Source: Leptolyngbya subtilissima AS-A7 (GTDB lineage: Bacteria; Cyanobacteriota; Cyanobacteriia; Phormidesmidales; Phormidesmidaceae). From it: a DNA stretch of 64,000 bases. Position 1 is the stretch's first letter. Every line of letters starts with the position of its first letter. Positions 1 through 8,384 of this stretch are shown in pieces. Location of the stretch: the NCBI RefSeq assembly GCF_039962255.1, contig NZ_JAMPKY010000004.1:372001-436000 (forward strand). Direction: 5' to 3'. Below the pieces are notes generated by a model. It saw only the letters and a list, made by a program, of their open reading frames with translations. It was not told the origin of the DNA and made no database searches. Made by a program: the position numbers and the translations under genes.

Positions 1-1
1 A

Positions 2-877
2 ATGGCTGGGCCGCTGTTGCCCTGGGTCGATGACGTGCTGCCCTGGCGTGTTTTGTGGCAGGCGCTGGGCCAGCCCCCAGGGGATGTGGAGCAAGACTGG
101 GCTCTGATCGACACCCTCAAGTCGCGTCAGTTTGACGGGGCAATTATTTTCACCAGTTTTAAGCAAAGCCCGCATCCGGCCGCCCTAATTTGCCAGATAG
201 CGGGCATTCCTCTGCGGCTGGGCGCGTCGCAGGAAACGGGGGAATGTCTCACCCAACGCATTGCTGATCTTCCCAGCGACCTGCACCAAGTGGAGCGGAA
301 TTTGCGACTGGTGGAGACTGCTGGATTTGAGGTGCAAAATCGCCACCTTTCGATCGCCATTCCTCCGTCTGCCCGTGTCCCTGCCGTTCCCTACCTGCTG
401 CTCAACCCTTGGGCCAGCTGCCCGTCGCGCATGTATGACCTAGAGCGGTTTGCGATCGCCGCCCGCACCCTGGCCGACAAAACTGGCTGGCCCGTAGTCG
501 TCACCGGCACTGCCAAAGACCGCGCCGCTGCTGCCTCCCTACTCGACACCCTCGGCCCTCACGCCATCGACCTGATCGGCCAGACCTCCCTGGAGGATCT
601 GGTGGCGCTGGTGGCCCAGGCCCGGCTGCTGCTCTCGAACAACACCTCGACTATGCACATTGCCGACGCCACCCAAACCCCCAGCGTGATTTTGTTTGCG
701 GGCACTGAGCTTGAACGGCAGTGGCAGCCGCGACAGACCCGCGCCCAATTGCTGCGCCGCCCCACCCCCTGTAGCCCCTGCTATGCCTTTACCTGCCCCT
801 ACGAGCTGGAATGCCTGGATATTGCACCGGAGAATGTGGTGGCAGCGGGGCTGGCTTTGCTGAATCTTGACGTTTGA
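2..877 (+). CDS. Glycosyltransferase family 9 protein, 5' partial
   Basis: This is the C-terminal part of a GT9 (ADP-heptose:LPS heptosyltransferase-like) enzyme, which would move a sugar from a nucleotide donor to a cell-envelope glycan. About 291 residues are visible. The family's N-terminal 'LGDVLLTTP'-type start is missing because the window begins inside the gene, so the ATG at base 2 is probably an internal Met. The GT9 C-terminal half is recognisable: a beta-alpha unit with VVVTGTAKDRAAAASLL, then DLIGQTSLEDLVALVAQARLLLSNNTS and HIADATQTPSVILFAG, which is the usual 'G.tsl.el.al...a.l.v..DsG.mHlAaA...P.v.lfg' order with N-N-T-S replacing D-S/T-G. It is followed after 3 bases by a GT4 gene, so the two form an operon. 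The acceptor is unknown. Confidence 0.85.
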   Translation: MAGPLLPWVDDVLPWRVLWQALGQPPGDVEQDWALIDTLKSRQFDGAIIFTSFKQSPHPAALICQIAGIPLRLGASQETGECLTQRIADLPSDLHQVERNLRLVETAGFEVQNRHLSIAIPPSARVPAVPYLLLNPWASCPSRMYDLERFAIAARTLADKTGWPVVVTGTAKDRAAAASLLDTLGPHAIDLIGQTSLEDLVALVAQARLLLSNNTSTMHIADATQTPSVILFAGTELERQWQPRQTRAQLLRRPTPCSPCYAFTCPYELECLDIAPENVVAAGLALLNLDV

Positions 878-880
878 ACT

Positions 881-2101
881 ATGCACATTACCTTTGTTTC
901 TGGCAGCTATCGCCCCGATCAGGATGGGGTGGCCGACTACTTGGCCAACCTGCGATCGCATCTCAATCAACGCCATGCGGCCAGTACCGTGCTCACGACC
1001 CACGACTCAGCGCTGGCCGTGGCCGATCCCGCCGTGCAGGGAGCGCTCACTCACTGGGGCCTGCCCCAGCTTTTGCCCCTGGTGCAAACAATTTTGTCTA
1101 CCCCCACCGACATTCTGCACATTCAGCACGCGGCGGGCAGCTACCGGTTTGAGCGCCCGGTGTTTCTGCTGCCGCTGCTGCTGCGGCGAGCAGGTTACAG
1201 ACGCCCCATCGTCACCACGGCCCACGAGTATGGATGGTGGGAGTGGCAGCCCAAGTGGTTTCCGGCGAGCTGGTTAGAGCGCGTCAAGGAGTGGGGGCAA
1301 AAACGCACTTGGTGGGACCGCGAAGACGGCTTTTTGCTCACCGGCAGCGATGCCATTATCACCACTAACCAGAATATTACCGGCATTATGCAGGAGCGCT
1401 TGCCGACGCTGCGCGATCGCATGGTCACAGTCCCTATCGCCGCCAACCTGACAGTGGCGCCGGTAGATCGGGCAATGGCGCGATCGCAGCTTCGGCACGA
1501 GCGCGACTGGCCTCAGGAAGCTCAGGTGATTGCTTTCTTTGGTTTTTTGCATCCGGTCAAAGGTTTGACCTACCTGCTCCAAGGCTTTCGGCAGGTGCGC
1601 GATCGCCATCCCCAGGCCCGGCTGCTGCTGATCGGCGGGGTAGAAACCCTCTCGCTTAACGGCCAAGACGCCGAAAATTTTTGGCAGCAGGTGCAAACTC
1701 AAATTCGTGACTTGCACCTCACCGACTTCGTGCACTGCACGGGCTATGTGGAGGCCGAAACCGCCTCCCGCCACCTCTCCGGGTCTGACCTGGGGGTGCT
1801 GCCCTTCACCCCCGGCATTACGCTCAAAAGTGGCTCGCTGCTGGCGATGCTGGCCCACCGACTGCCCACCATCGCCACCCGCACCGCTGAAACCGACGCC
1901 GTGCTGTGCGATCGCCGGATAATTGCCCCCGTCGTTCCGCGCAGCGGTGATGCCGTAGCCGAGGCTATTTCAACTCTGTTAAATAACCCCGCTGAGCAAG
2001 AGCGGTTGGCCGCCGCTGGCCATGAATTTGTGCAGGCGTTTACCTGGGAAGGCATTACCGATCGCCACTGCGATATTTACCAGCAGCTATTGGAGCGTTA
2101 G
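881..2101 (+). CDS. Glycosyltransferase family 4 (GT-B) protein
   Basis: A 406-residue GT-B fold glycosyltransferase. The N-terminal half (about 1-200) opens with MHITFVSGSYRPDQDGVADY, the standard GT4 start in which a glycine-rich loop follows the first strand. The C-terminal donor-binding half begins near residue 215 with VIAFFGFLHPVKGLTYLLQGF, then LLLIGG, and later GLPF-like LGVLPFTPGITLKSGSLLAMLAHRLPTIAT, which corresponds to the nucleotide-sugar-binding region. It starts 3 bases after the GT9 stop, so the two genes are probably co-transcribed and act on the same surface polysaccharide or glycolipid. Donor and acceptor cannot be read from sequence. Confidence 0.88.
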   Translation: MHITFVSGSYRPDQDGVADYLANLRSHLNQRHAASTVLTTHDSALAVADPAVQGALTHWGLPQLLPLVQTILSTPTDILHIQHAAGSYRFERPVFLLPLLLRRAGYRRPIVTTAHEYGWWEWQPKWFPASWLERVKEWGQKRTWWDREDGFLLTGSDAIITTNQNITGIMQERLPTLRDRMVTVPIAANLTVAPVDRAMARSQLRHERDWPQEAQVIAFFGFLHPVKGLTYLLQGFRQVRDRHPQARLLLIGGVETLSLNGQDAENFWQQVQTQIRDLHLTDFVHCTGYVEAETASRHLSGSDLGVLPFTPGITLKSGSLLAMLAHRLPTIATRTAETDAVLCDRRIIAPVVPRSGDAVAEAISTLLNNPAEQERLAAAGHEFVQAFTWEGITDRHCDIYQQLLER

Positions 2102-2191
2102 AACATTACTTAAGCCGCTTCGTCTACGGTTGATGGATCTCCCCTAATTGGTAGACTGAGGGCCATGCAAGACCTATCTTGGCAGGACAAA

Positions 2192-2773
2192 TTATTGCTT
2201 CTTCATTTCAAATGTCAATTGAGATTCATAGGTGGTTTTAATCACTCCCTTAATCTCACTACTGCCGCATCTACCGAACCAAACTTCGGGTTCGGTAGGG
2301 TGATCCATAGTCATTTCAAATCCATCAAAACTGCCCGAAACCCGAAAAATAGATCCATCAGCTTTAGTAAGCTGATCGCCTTCCCATCTCTTTTCCTCAG
2401 CGTTTGCGCTCACAATTTGCAGCGTCCCGCTATTGTCAGCCTTACCAAGATTTCGTGTACTCCAAGTCAAAGTTTTACCCTGACTCAGTAGAGCCGCACA
2501 GCTTATAGGCGGGGGAGGCACTACTGAGGTAGCCGAGGGTGAAGATTCGTTACTAGAAGAGTTTGTCGTAGGGGGAGTATTTAAGGCAAGAACTAGTCCA
2601 GCCGCAAGCAGGGCAAGCCCTATGGGTGCTGACCACTTTTGCTGAGCGGGCTGCACCTCAATTACGCCACCCACTTTGCTGACAAAGGCAAGGAGTATAA
2701 AAAACAATCCGGCAAAAATTAAAATAGTCGGAATTGGGGTGTTTTTAAGCGCATCAATGATTTCGGCGCTCAT
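2192..2773 (-). CDS. Hypothetical two-helix membrane protein with extracytoplasmic C-terminal domain
   Basis: 193 residues, no family recognised. Two hydrophobic helices are visible near residues 13-33 and 48-66, followed by a Ser/Pro/Asn-rich linker (about 68-90) and a C-terminal domain of roughly 100 residues with two cysteines (one in the PISCAAL segment, one in FGRCGSSE). The likely topology is a membrane anchor with an exported C-terminal domain. The gene is noticeably more AT-rich than its neighbours and faces the glycosyltransferase operon convergently. Only existence as a membrane protein is claimed. Confidence 0.65.
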   Translation of the reverse strand: MSAEIIDALKNTPIPTILIFAGLFFILLAFVSKVGGVIEVQPAQQKWSAPIGLALLAAGLVLALNTPPTTNSSSNESSPSATSVVPPPPISCAALLSQGKTLTWSTRNLGKADNSGTLQIVSANAEEKRWEGDQLTKADGSIFRVSGSFDGFEMTMDHPTEPEVWFGRCGSSEIKGVIKTTYESQLTFEMKKQ

Positions 2774-2936
2774 GGTGCTCTCGCCAACTTAAATTGACGC
2801 AGAAAGGCTAGGTAAAAACCTTAGTTTCTAGAGCTACAGGGAAAGGCTGGTCTACTTACTAGTAAAGCACTTTGTTTAGGGCAATCGCCAAACTGTAAAA
2901 AGACGCAACGGGATGCATAATCTATCGTATTTTTGC

Positions 2937-3581
2937 CTACAAAAGAATGAACCCCGCCCGCGCTCCGGCGATCGCCGCTTCCGTCCTGCTCGACACGTTG
3001 AGCTTCGAAAAGATAGCGCTGGTGTGATATTTGATCGTGTGCTCTGATAGGTGCAGGCGGCGGGCGATCGCCTTATTGCTCAGCCCCTCTGCCAGCATCG
3101 TTAGCACTTCGACCTCCCGTGGGGTGAGGGCCTCAGTCTGGTGAGGGGGTGCGGTGGCTTGGAGCGACTCGGTTGACGCCAGCAGGCTGTCTAGCAAGCT
3201 GGGATGAACGGCAACTAGACCGGCCACCGCCGCATCCAAGGCCGCCACGATTTCGGCACCGCTGGCCTGCCCCGGCAATAGCCCTATCCGACCCTGCAAA
3301 AGTTCGAGCAGGGCAACATCGCTCCAGGCATCGATCAGGGCGACCACCGGCATTGCCAGGTCGTTGACCAGGTCTAGATCGCTCAGTCCGTCGCCAACCA
3401 TGGGCCAGCTCACCAGGGCACAGTCGGCGGCCCATTCCCTAGAAAGAGGCTGAGCAGCGGCCCCTACAACCTGCCAGCGATTGGCAGAGCCATCGGTATC
3501 GGCGGCGCTCTCTTCAGCAATAATGGAGCTCAACCCCGCCTGGGTAATGGCCGATGGGCTGATAATCAGCACCCGCTTCAT
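2937..3581 (-). CDS. LuxR-family (NarL/FixJ type) response regulator
   Basis: 214 residues from an ATG at 3581, which overlaps the stop of the upstream protease gene by ATGA; a longer reading frame exists upstream but that start would run deep inside the protease gene. The N-terminal part (MKRVLIISPSAITQAG...) has the fold pattern of a receiver, but the usual acidic pocket and phospho-Asp are not clearly present, so it may be a pseudo-receiver. The C-terminal 65 residues are a textbook LuxR helix-turn-helix: LTPREVEVLTMLAEGLSNKA, then LHLSEHTIKYHTSAIFSKLN. It is last in a three-gene overlapping operon with two HtrA-like proteins, so it probably regulates or reports on that proteolysis module (inference). 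Confidence 0.88.
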   Translation of the reverse strand: MKRVLIISPSAITQAGLSSIIAEESAADTDGSANRWQVVGAAAQPLSREWAADCALVSWPMVGDGLSDLDLVNDLAMPVVALIDAWSDVALLELLQGRIGLLPGQASGAEIVAALDAAVAGLVAVHPSLLDSLLASTESLQATAPPHQTEALTPREVEVLTMLAEGLSNKAIARRLHLSEHTIKYHTSAIFSKLNVSSRTEAAIAGARAGFILL

Positions 3582-4411
3582 GCCGCCTGCTCCTGAACGG
3601 GTGGACGACCCACCGTGAGGGTACACACGATTGACTGCCCGCCTTGACTGACTTGGAGGGCCAGGGTTTGGTCGGGTACCAAACAATCTAGCCAATCGCG
3701 CAAGTCGCTGGGCTGTCGAAATAGCCGCCCATTGATGCCGAGGATGGTATCGCCCGCCACCAACCCCGAACGCGCCGCCGGACTGCCTGCCTCCACTTGG
3801 GCCACTGTCCAGCCCGCCGATTCTGAGTTGGGTTGGGCGGTGATGCCTAGGTAGGGTTGCTCCTGCTGAGAAGCTAAAAATTGTTGCACTAAAGCAGTGG
3901 GGATGGCGTAGCCTCGGCCTGCGGCAATTTGCGTATTGATGCCAACCACCTCCCCCGCCAGGGTCACCAGGGGGCCACCCGAGTAGCCCGGTGCCAGGGC
4001 AATATCGGCCTGTACCCAGCGCGGAATGGGTGGTTTGGCTGCCACAATGCCCAGAGATGTCGCTCCTACATGCCCCTCTGGATTGCCCACCGCCATGACC
4101 ATTTGCCCCACCCGCAGTTTGCTGGCATTCCCCAAGTCGGCGGCTTGCAGGCCCGCTGATTCAACCTTGAGGGCGGCCAAATCTAGCTGTTTGCTGTGGC
4201 CGACTCGATGGGCCGTGAGCCGCTGACCCTCGGCCGTGGTAATCCAGGCTCGGCGCTGGTTCACCACATGGGCATTGGTGATGATCAGGCCCGACGCATC
4301 CCAAATCACCCCAGAGCCCAGCTCACCAGCGGGGCCTTGAATGAGCACGGTAGATTGTCTAACGCGGTGAGAGATGGCGGCCAAATTGTGATTTAGCAGG
4401 TTGGCAATCAT
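3578..4411 (-). CDS. HtrA/Deg-like S1C serine protease with PDZ domain
   Basis: 277 residues. The trypsin-like domain has an intact catalytic triad: His48 in IITNAHVV, Asp77 in KQLDLAALKV and Ser144 in APGYSGGPLV. A single PDZ domain follows (about residues 185-270, with GSPAARSGLVAGDTILGINGR). No signal peptide or membrane segment is evident, unlike periplasmic Deg proteases, so the protein may be cytoplasmic or lack a recognisable signal. The start codon overlaps the stop of the upstream paralogue (ATGA, 4408-4411) and its own stop overlaps the LuxR start, indicating translational coupling across all three genes. Confidence 0.9.
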   Translation of the reverse strand: MIANLLNHNLAAISHRVRQSTVLIQGPAGELGSGVIWDASGLIITNAHVVNQRRAWITTAEGQRLTAHRVGHSKQLDLAALKVESAGLQAADLGNASKLRVGQMVMAVGNPEGHVGATSLGIVAAKPPIPRWVQADIALAPGYSGGPLVTLAGEVVGINTQIAAGRGYAIPTALVQQFLASQQEQPYLGITAQPNSESAGWTVAQVEAGSPAARSGLVAGDTILGINGRLFRQPSDLRDWLDCLVPDQTLALQVSQGGQSIVCTLTVGRPPVQEQAA

Positions 4412-5340
4412 CGCGCACCGCCCTGGGGCTGTTCCCCTACGGTGACGGTGAGTTCTGTTGGCTGGCCGCCGCGCAGCAGGTGCAGTGAGACCGCTTGACC
4501 AATGGCGCTGGCGTCTAGGTGACCATAGACCGCCTGTAAGTTGCTGACGGGCTGGCCGTTCACCGCCAGCAAAATATCGCCAATCAGCAGGCCCGCTTGG
4601 GCTGCTGGCCCTGGGGCATCGACGCTGACTACCAGCAAGCCGACATCCCCAGATAGCTGGTGGGTTTGCCGTAGGTTTTCGGGCAGAGCCACGGGTTGAA
4701 GCCCTACCCCCAGATAGCCTCGGCTGAGACTGCCGCGCTCTAGCAGGGTTTTGACGATGCGGGTCAGGTTAGCGGCGGGCAGCGTCACCACCCGATTGCG
4801 TGGGCCGTTGAGGTTAATGCCTAGCACTTCCCCTGCCGTATTCACCAGGGCACCGCCGAGCAGGTTGGGATAGAGGTTGACATCGGGGCGAATCAGGCGA
4901 TCGATCGCCCGCCCCTGGGATGTTTGCCACGGGCCACCGAGGTTGCCCACTACCCCCAAGCTGGCGCTAACGCCGTAGTCCCACGACTGGCCGACGGCGA
5001 GCACCACATGGCCCACTTTGAGGGCGGCCCCGTCGCTAATGGTGGGCACGGGCAGGTCGGTGCGATCGAGTTGCACAATGGCCAGGTCGAGGGCGCGATC
5101 GCGGCCCGACACCTCAGCTTCGACCACGTTGCCGTCGGGCAGGGTGAGAGTGAGGCGGCTAGAGCGACCGAGGCCATAGTCGGCGGTGACAATCACCCCC
5201 GGCTGCCAGTGAATGCCGCTGTAGGCAAAGCGGCGGTGGCCTTTGACGGCGACGAGGGTAGGTGCGATCGCTGCCACCGCATCCGCTAGCCCAGCGGATA
5301 GGGCGCTAAGCGCTGTTGAATTTGCATCAGTAGTAGTCAT
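4408..5340 (-). CDS. HtrA-like pseudo-protease with PDZ domain (catalytic residues lost)
   Basis: 310 residues with the same trypsin-fold plus PDZ layout as the next gene. Aligning the catalytic motifs shows His replaced by Tyr (VTADYGLG near residue 55 where the paralogue has TNAHVV) and the nucleophile Ser replaced by Leu (PNLLGGALV near 161 where the paralogue has PGYSGGPLV); the Asp in ALDLAIVQL (Asp85) is kept. The PDZ domain (about 210-300, GPAAQAGLLIGDILLAVNGQ) is intact. It should therefore bind peptide or partners but not cleave. It is first in the overlapping operon with the active protease and a LuxR regulator, so a role as regulatory or substrate-presenting subunit is likely but inferred. 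Confidence 0.88.
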   Translation of the reverse strand: MTTTDANSTALSALSAGLADAVAAIAPTLVAVKGHRRFAYSGIHWQPGVIVTADYGLGRSSRLTLTLPDGNVVEAEVSGRDRALDLAIVQLDRTDLPVPTISDGAALKVGHVVLAVGQSWDYGVSASLGVVGNLGGPWQTSQGRAIDRLIRPDVNLYPNLLGGALVNTAGEVLGINLNGPRNRVVTLPAANLTRIVKTLLERGSLSRGYLGVGLQPVALPENLRQTHQLSGDVGLLVVSVDAPGPAAQAGLLIGDILLAVNGQPVSNLQAVYGHLDASAIGQAVSLHLLRGGQPTELTVTVGEQPQGGAR

Positions 5341-5869
5341 GTCAGGCTCCGAGGGAGGGTGAATGCAAGGTTGCTATCTCCCACAATGCCGAAGCCGTTG
5401 CTGAATTAACCCCGGATGAATGGGTAGTCTGCCCCTGGATAAATGGGTAGCCCCGTTCCCCTACAACGCAGCGACCCAACCAACGTGCAGCCAGAATGTG
5501 CCACCTGCAATGAAGAATTGCTGAATTATCTGCACACTACCCCGTTGGAGATCTACCATGCAGAGCAAGATCTGTACGACGCCTTACTTTAGGAAGCTAC
5601 ACCGTACAGTTCTTAGCCTAGCGTCCCCCTCGAAGGCGGTTTTCAACTCAAGATTTGGCTAATCACTCTGACCAAGGGCGTTATGCGGAGTACGGAGAGC
5701 GCAGGCTAAATGCAAGTTATTCCGCCTGTGCGAAGCGCAGTGGAGCATCACTGAAATGGTATGAAATTGCCACCTATTGATGCGGAAATGTGAACCAAGC
5801 CAATGGCTCTCGGTGCGATCGCATCGTTTAACTCCGTTTTTGGGTGGTCCATCACGATGGAGAAGTGAC
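5341..5869. other. Gene-poor gap between protease operon and VOC gene
   Basis: About 530 bases separating the divergent protease operon and the VOC gene. Apart from the 49-codon frame described separately it holds a short imperfect direct repeat around ATGGGTAG (5420-5450) and a GCGAAGCGC-type palindrome near 5732. No RNA gene was seen. Confidence 0.5.
5443..5592 (+). CDS. Possible 49-residue small protein
   Basis: An ATG-started frame of 49 codons reading MGSPVPLQRSDPTN and ending IYHAEQDLYDALL. The composition looks protein-like in the second half (a CxxC pair in ECATCNEE, then amphipathic residues), but there is no convincing ribosome-binding site and no family was recognised. It lies in the 530-base gap between the protease operon and a VOC gene. 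It could equally be a decayed gene end. Low confidence. Confidence 0.25.
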   Translation: MGSPVPLQRSDPTNVQPECATCNEELLNYLHTTPLEIYHAEQDLYDALL

Positions 5870-6355
5870 ATGGTAAAACCAGCAAAGAACACGATTTGCC
5901 TTTGGTACGATGGCGACGCCGAGGACGCGGCGCGGTTTTACGCCAAGACCTTTCCCGATTCATCCGTTGACGCGGTGCACCTCGCGCCGGGAGACTTTCC
6001 GTCCGGGAAAAAAGGGGATGTGTTGACGGTCGAATTTACGGTGATGGGAATCCCCTGCCTTGGGCTTAATGGCGGACCCGTGTTTAAGCACAACGAAGCA
6101 TTTTCGTTTCAAGTCGCAACCGCTGACCAGGAAGAAACCGATCGCTATTGGAACGCGATCGTTGGCAATGGTGGCGAAGAGAGTGCATGTGGCTGGTGCA
6201 AGGATAAATGGGGATTGTCCTGGCAGATTACGCCGATCGCCTTGACCAAAGCGGTCACCGATGCCGATACCGATGCTGCCCAGCGCGCGTTCGCTGCAAT
6301 GATGGAGATGAAAAAGATTAACATCGCTGCGATCGAGGCGGCGCACCGCGGTTAA
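5870..6355 (+). CDS. VOC-family (PhnB-like) protein
   Basis: 161 residues from the ATG at 5870, chosen because a GGAGAA ribosome-binding site lies 6 bases upstream and the family start 'K.t.cLWYDG.AEEAA.FY...F' follows at once. The sequence NTICLWYDGDAEDAARFYAK, LTVEFTVMGIPCLGLNGGP and the Cys-Gly-Trp-Cys-Lys-Asp-Lys-Trp-Gly segment are diagnostic of the PhnB / 3-demethylubiquinone-methyltransferase-like subgroup of the vicinal oxygen chelate superfamily, usually dimeric metal-dependent or binding proteins of undefined substrate. It stands alone; the next gene is 116 bases downstream on the same strand. Confidence 0.88.
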   Translation: MVKPAKNTICLWYDGDAEDAARFYAKTFPDSSVDAVHLAPGDFPSGKKGDVLTVEFTVMGIPCLGLNGGPVFKHNEAFSFQVATADQEETDRYWNAIVGNGGEESACGWCKDKWGLSWQITPIALTKAVTDADTDAAQRAFAAMMEMKKINIAAIEAAHRG

Positions 6356-6471
6356 GGCTGCATCTGCAAAGCCTGCCTTCTGAAAGCGCAAGGAAAACAT
6401 GACGGGCGGCCCCGAACCCGCTCGATATTGAACCTGCGGTTTTCGACAGTTTTAATATTGGGTTCGCTGAT

Positions 6472-7056
6472 ATGGAAATCGTGACTAGAAGATTTCTGTT
6501 GCGTGATTTTGTTGAGTTAGATCGGCCTTCCTTTCTAAAGTATCAAGCCGATCCACGCAGCCAAGCATTTTACGAACCAAGTGACACTAGCGCCGAGCAG
6601 GCAACACGTTTGTTTGACACATTTCTGAGCTGGGCTGCCGATCGCCCCCGCACCAACTACCAACTCGCGATCGTGCAACAGCAAGAACCTAAAGCGCTCG
6701 TCGGCTGCTGCGGACTGCGGGGAGCACAGTGCCCCGCTGGTGAGATGGAACTGGGAATCGAACTTGCACCTAACTATTGGGGCCGCTACGCCTATGCAAT
6801 TGAAGTGGGGCGTGCCCTGCTCAACTTTGGGTTTCAGGAATTAAAGCTGGATGTAATTTCTGGTTCTACCGTAAGCGCAAATCAGCGAATCGCTCGATTG
6901 GCAGAGTGGATGGGCGCAGAAGTCGTTGCTGTTCGTTCAGATTCCCCATGGATGTCGGAGCGAGGTTGGAATGAGGTAGATTGGCGCATTACGAAGGAGC
7001 AGTGGAGTTATCGCATCGCGCCGCTGTATAACAAACGAAGTGCAGCGGGCAGTTGA
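6472..7056 (+). CDS. GNAT-family N-acetyltransferase (RimJ/RimL type)
   Basis: 194 residues. The N-terminus TRRFLLRDFVELDRPSFLKY is the usual RimJ/RimL-type start, and ELGIELAPNYWGRYAYAIEV with GRALLNFGFQEL is the acetyl-CoA-binding beta4/alpha3 region, although the canonical Q/R-x-x-G-x-G/A is partly eroded (NYWGRYAY). VSANQRIARLAEWMGAE matches the 'N..S..v.eKlGF' acceptor-side motif. It probably transfers acetyl from acetyl-CoA to an amine on a small molecule or protein N-terminus; the substrate is unknown. Confidence 0.85.
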   Translation: MEIVTRRFLLRDFVELDRPSFLKYQADPRSQAFYEPSDTSAEQATRLFDTFLSWAADRPRTNYQLAIVQQQEPKALVGCCGLRGAQCPAGEMELGIELAPNYWGRYAYAIEVGRALLNFGFQELKLDVISGSTVSANQRIARLAEWMGAEVVAVRSDSPWMSERGWNEVDWRITKEQWSYRIAPLYNKRSAAGS

Positions 7057-7144
7057 GACTGATCAACGCATTCTTCAGAGGTTTAACCTTAGAACCCAAA
7101 TCTTGATTTTCTGTTCAGTCAAAATTTCTGCCAAAGCTATCGGG

Positions 7145-7627
7145 CTACTCATTCCAAAAGCCACGATGGAGGGCGACGATTTCTGCTTCTACTTCAGCGA
7201 TTGGCCCCCAAACAGCGATCGCCTTTTGCCCCCGCTCAAATACATACCGACAGGGCATGTCCAGCGTGGGGTTTTCGGCATGGTTGCCCGTGAGTGCCAG
7301 CAGTTGCCTTTCTGTAATGCCATAGACTAACCGCCCCACATTGGCCCAATACTGTGCCCCAGCACACATCACACAGGGCTCGACGGTCGTGTAAAGCGTG
7401 CAGCCCCACAGAAAACCAGGTTCAAACTCAGCGTAGGCCAGCCGCATCAAGGTTAATTCGGCGTGGTTAACTGTGTCTATGTTGCCTTGCTCAAGCAGCA
7501 CAGTGGCATGGTCTGGAGCCACCAAGATGGCCCCAAAGGGATGGTGCCCTTGGGCCACAGCCGCTTGAGCTACCTGGTTGGCCCGCTGTAGGTGCTGAAC
7601 CATCTGTGTAGATGTGGGCTCTTCCAT
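7145..7627 (-). CDS. Nucleoside/tRNA-adenosine-type deaminase
   Basis: 160 residues of the cytidine/deoxycytidylate deaminase superfamily. The zinc site is complete: His55 and catalytic Glu57 in NHAELTLM, then Pro84-Cys85-x-x-Cys88 in VEPCVMCAG. The layout resembles guanine deaminase and TadA-like proteins. The C-terminal region after residue 100 differs from canonical TadA, so a free-base or nucleoside substrate is more likely than tRNA, but this cannot be settled here. It is convergent with the GNAT gene. Confidence 0.85.
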   Translation of the reverse strand: MEEPTSTQMVQHLQRANQVAQAAVAQGHHPFGAILVAPDHATVLLEQGNIDTVNHAELTLMRLAYAEFEPGFLWGCTLYTTVEPCVMCAGAQYWANVGRLVYGITERQLLALTGNHAENPTLDMPCRYVFERGQKAIAVWGPIAEVEAEIVALHRGFWNE

Positions 7628-7857
7628 AGGTTTGACACCTAATTAACTATGAGTAAGGATAGAGCCCAAAACTATTAAACTATTGCCTTTTAAGTCAGAG
7701 TAAGTAGAGGCAATCTCCATCCAAAGGCAAGTAACAGGTTAGGAAGAAAAACATATCATAACAGTATAGGAAATTTAGATTAGGTATCAATCTATTGCGT
7801 TGATATCGAGTCTGCGTTGCTCCATTTCATTAACAGCTATTTCTTGAGGTTTCTTCC

Positions 7858-8169
7858 ATGAAAAATAAATCCTTGGCTGCTTGGCTAGGTACTGGCGCTC
7901 TCGCCGTGAGCCTTGCCGTTCTGCCTTCTACCCTGCCCGCCTCTGCTCAAACTGGTCAAACTGGTACCGCAACCGGGACTGATGGAGTTGGTACCACAAC
8001 CACAACCACTGAAGACTATGGTGACGACGGCTTTGATTGGGGCTGGTTGGGTCTTCTTGGTCTAGCAGGTCTAGCCGGTCTGAAAGGGAAAGATCGCGAT
8101 CATGACACCCGGACCGCCTACGCCACCGATCGCACAACCACAAGTTCTACCAACAATCCTCGCTACTAA
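7858..8169 (+). CDS. WGxxGxxG-type small exported protein (copy 1)
   Basis: 103 residues: a signal peptide (MKNKSLAAWLGTGALAVSLA ending at SAQT, near residue 31), a short Thr/Gly-rich spacer, and a C-terminal module DWGWLGLLGLAGLAGLKGKD followed by a basic, polar tail. This is the WGxxGxxG domain that NCBI names in cyanobacterial proteins; it resembles C-terminal sorting signals in having a glycine-rich hydrophobic helix and then charged residues. A second copy is at 13260. Function unknown; membrane or envelope targeting is inferred. Confidence 0.85.
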   Translation: MKNKSLAAWLGTGALAVSLAVLPSTLPASAQTGQTGTATGTDGVGTTTTTTEDYGDDGFDWGWLGLLGLAGLAGLKGKDRDHDTRTAYATDRTTTSSTNNPRY

Positions 8170-8195
8170 AGCAGAGATCGTCACGCTCTAATGCT

Positions 8196-8243
8196 CAACA
8201 AAATAGAAGGGGTCGCTGACTAGTGGCTCCTTTTGTTTTGTTG
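8196..8243 (+). terminator. Rho-independent-like terminator after WGxxGxxG gene
   Basis: An interrupted stem formed by CAACAAAATAGAAGGGGTC and the downstream GGCTCCTTTTGTTTTGTTG, with T-rich right arm, about 30 bases after the stop codon. Confidence 0.6.
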
Positions 8244-8270
8244 TATATCTAGCAAGAAAGTATGAAAAGG

Positions 8271-8312
8271 AAAAAATAACCTCCGGCGCTAGGTAAAGCA
8301 CCGAAGATTATT
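8271..8312 (-). terminator. Terminator of the manganese catalase gene
   Basis: Read on the minus strand, arms of 15 bases (8298-8312 and 8275-8289) pair completely if three G-U pairs are allowed, with an 8-base loop, and are followed by a T-rich run (TTATTTTTTCC). It sits about 70 bases beyond the catalase stop codon. Confidence 0.75.
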
Positions 8313-8384
8313 TAGAAACATATTGAGTAGACTTATCGATTTTTACCTAAAGATGTAAACATCCCTAGGAAAATCAGTTCAGCC

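Noticed and set aside
2165-2491. 108-codon plus-strand frame
   Set aside because: Antisense to the more protein-like membrane protein at 2192-2773.
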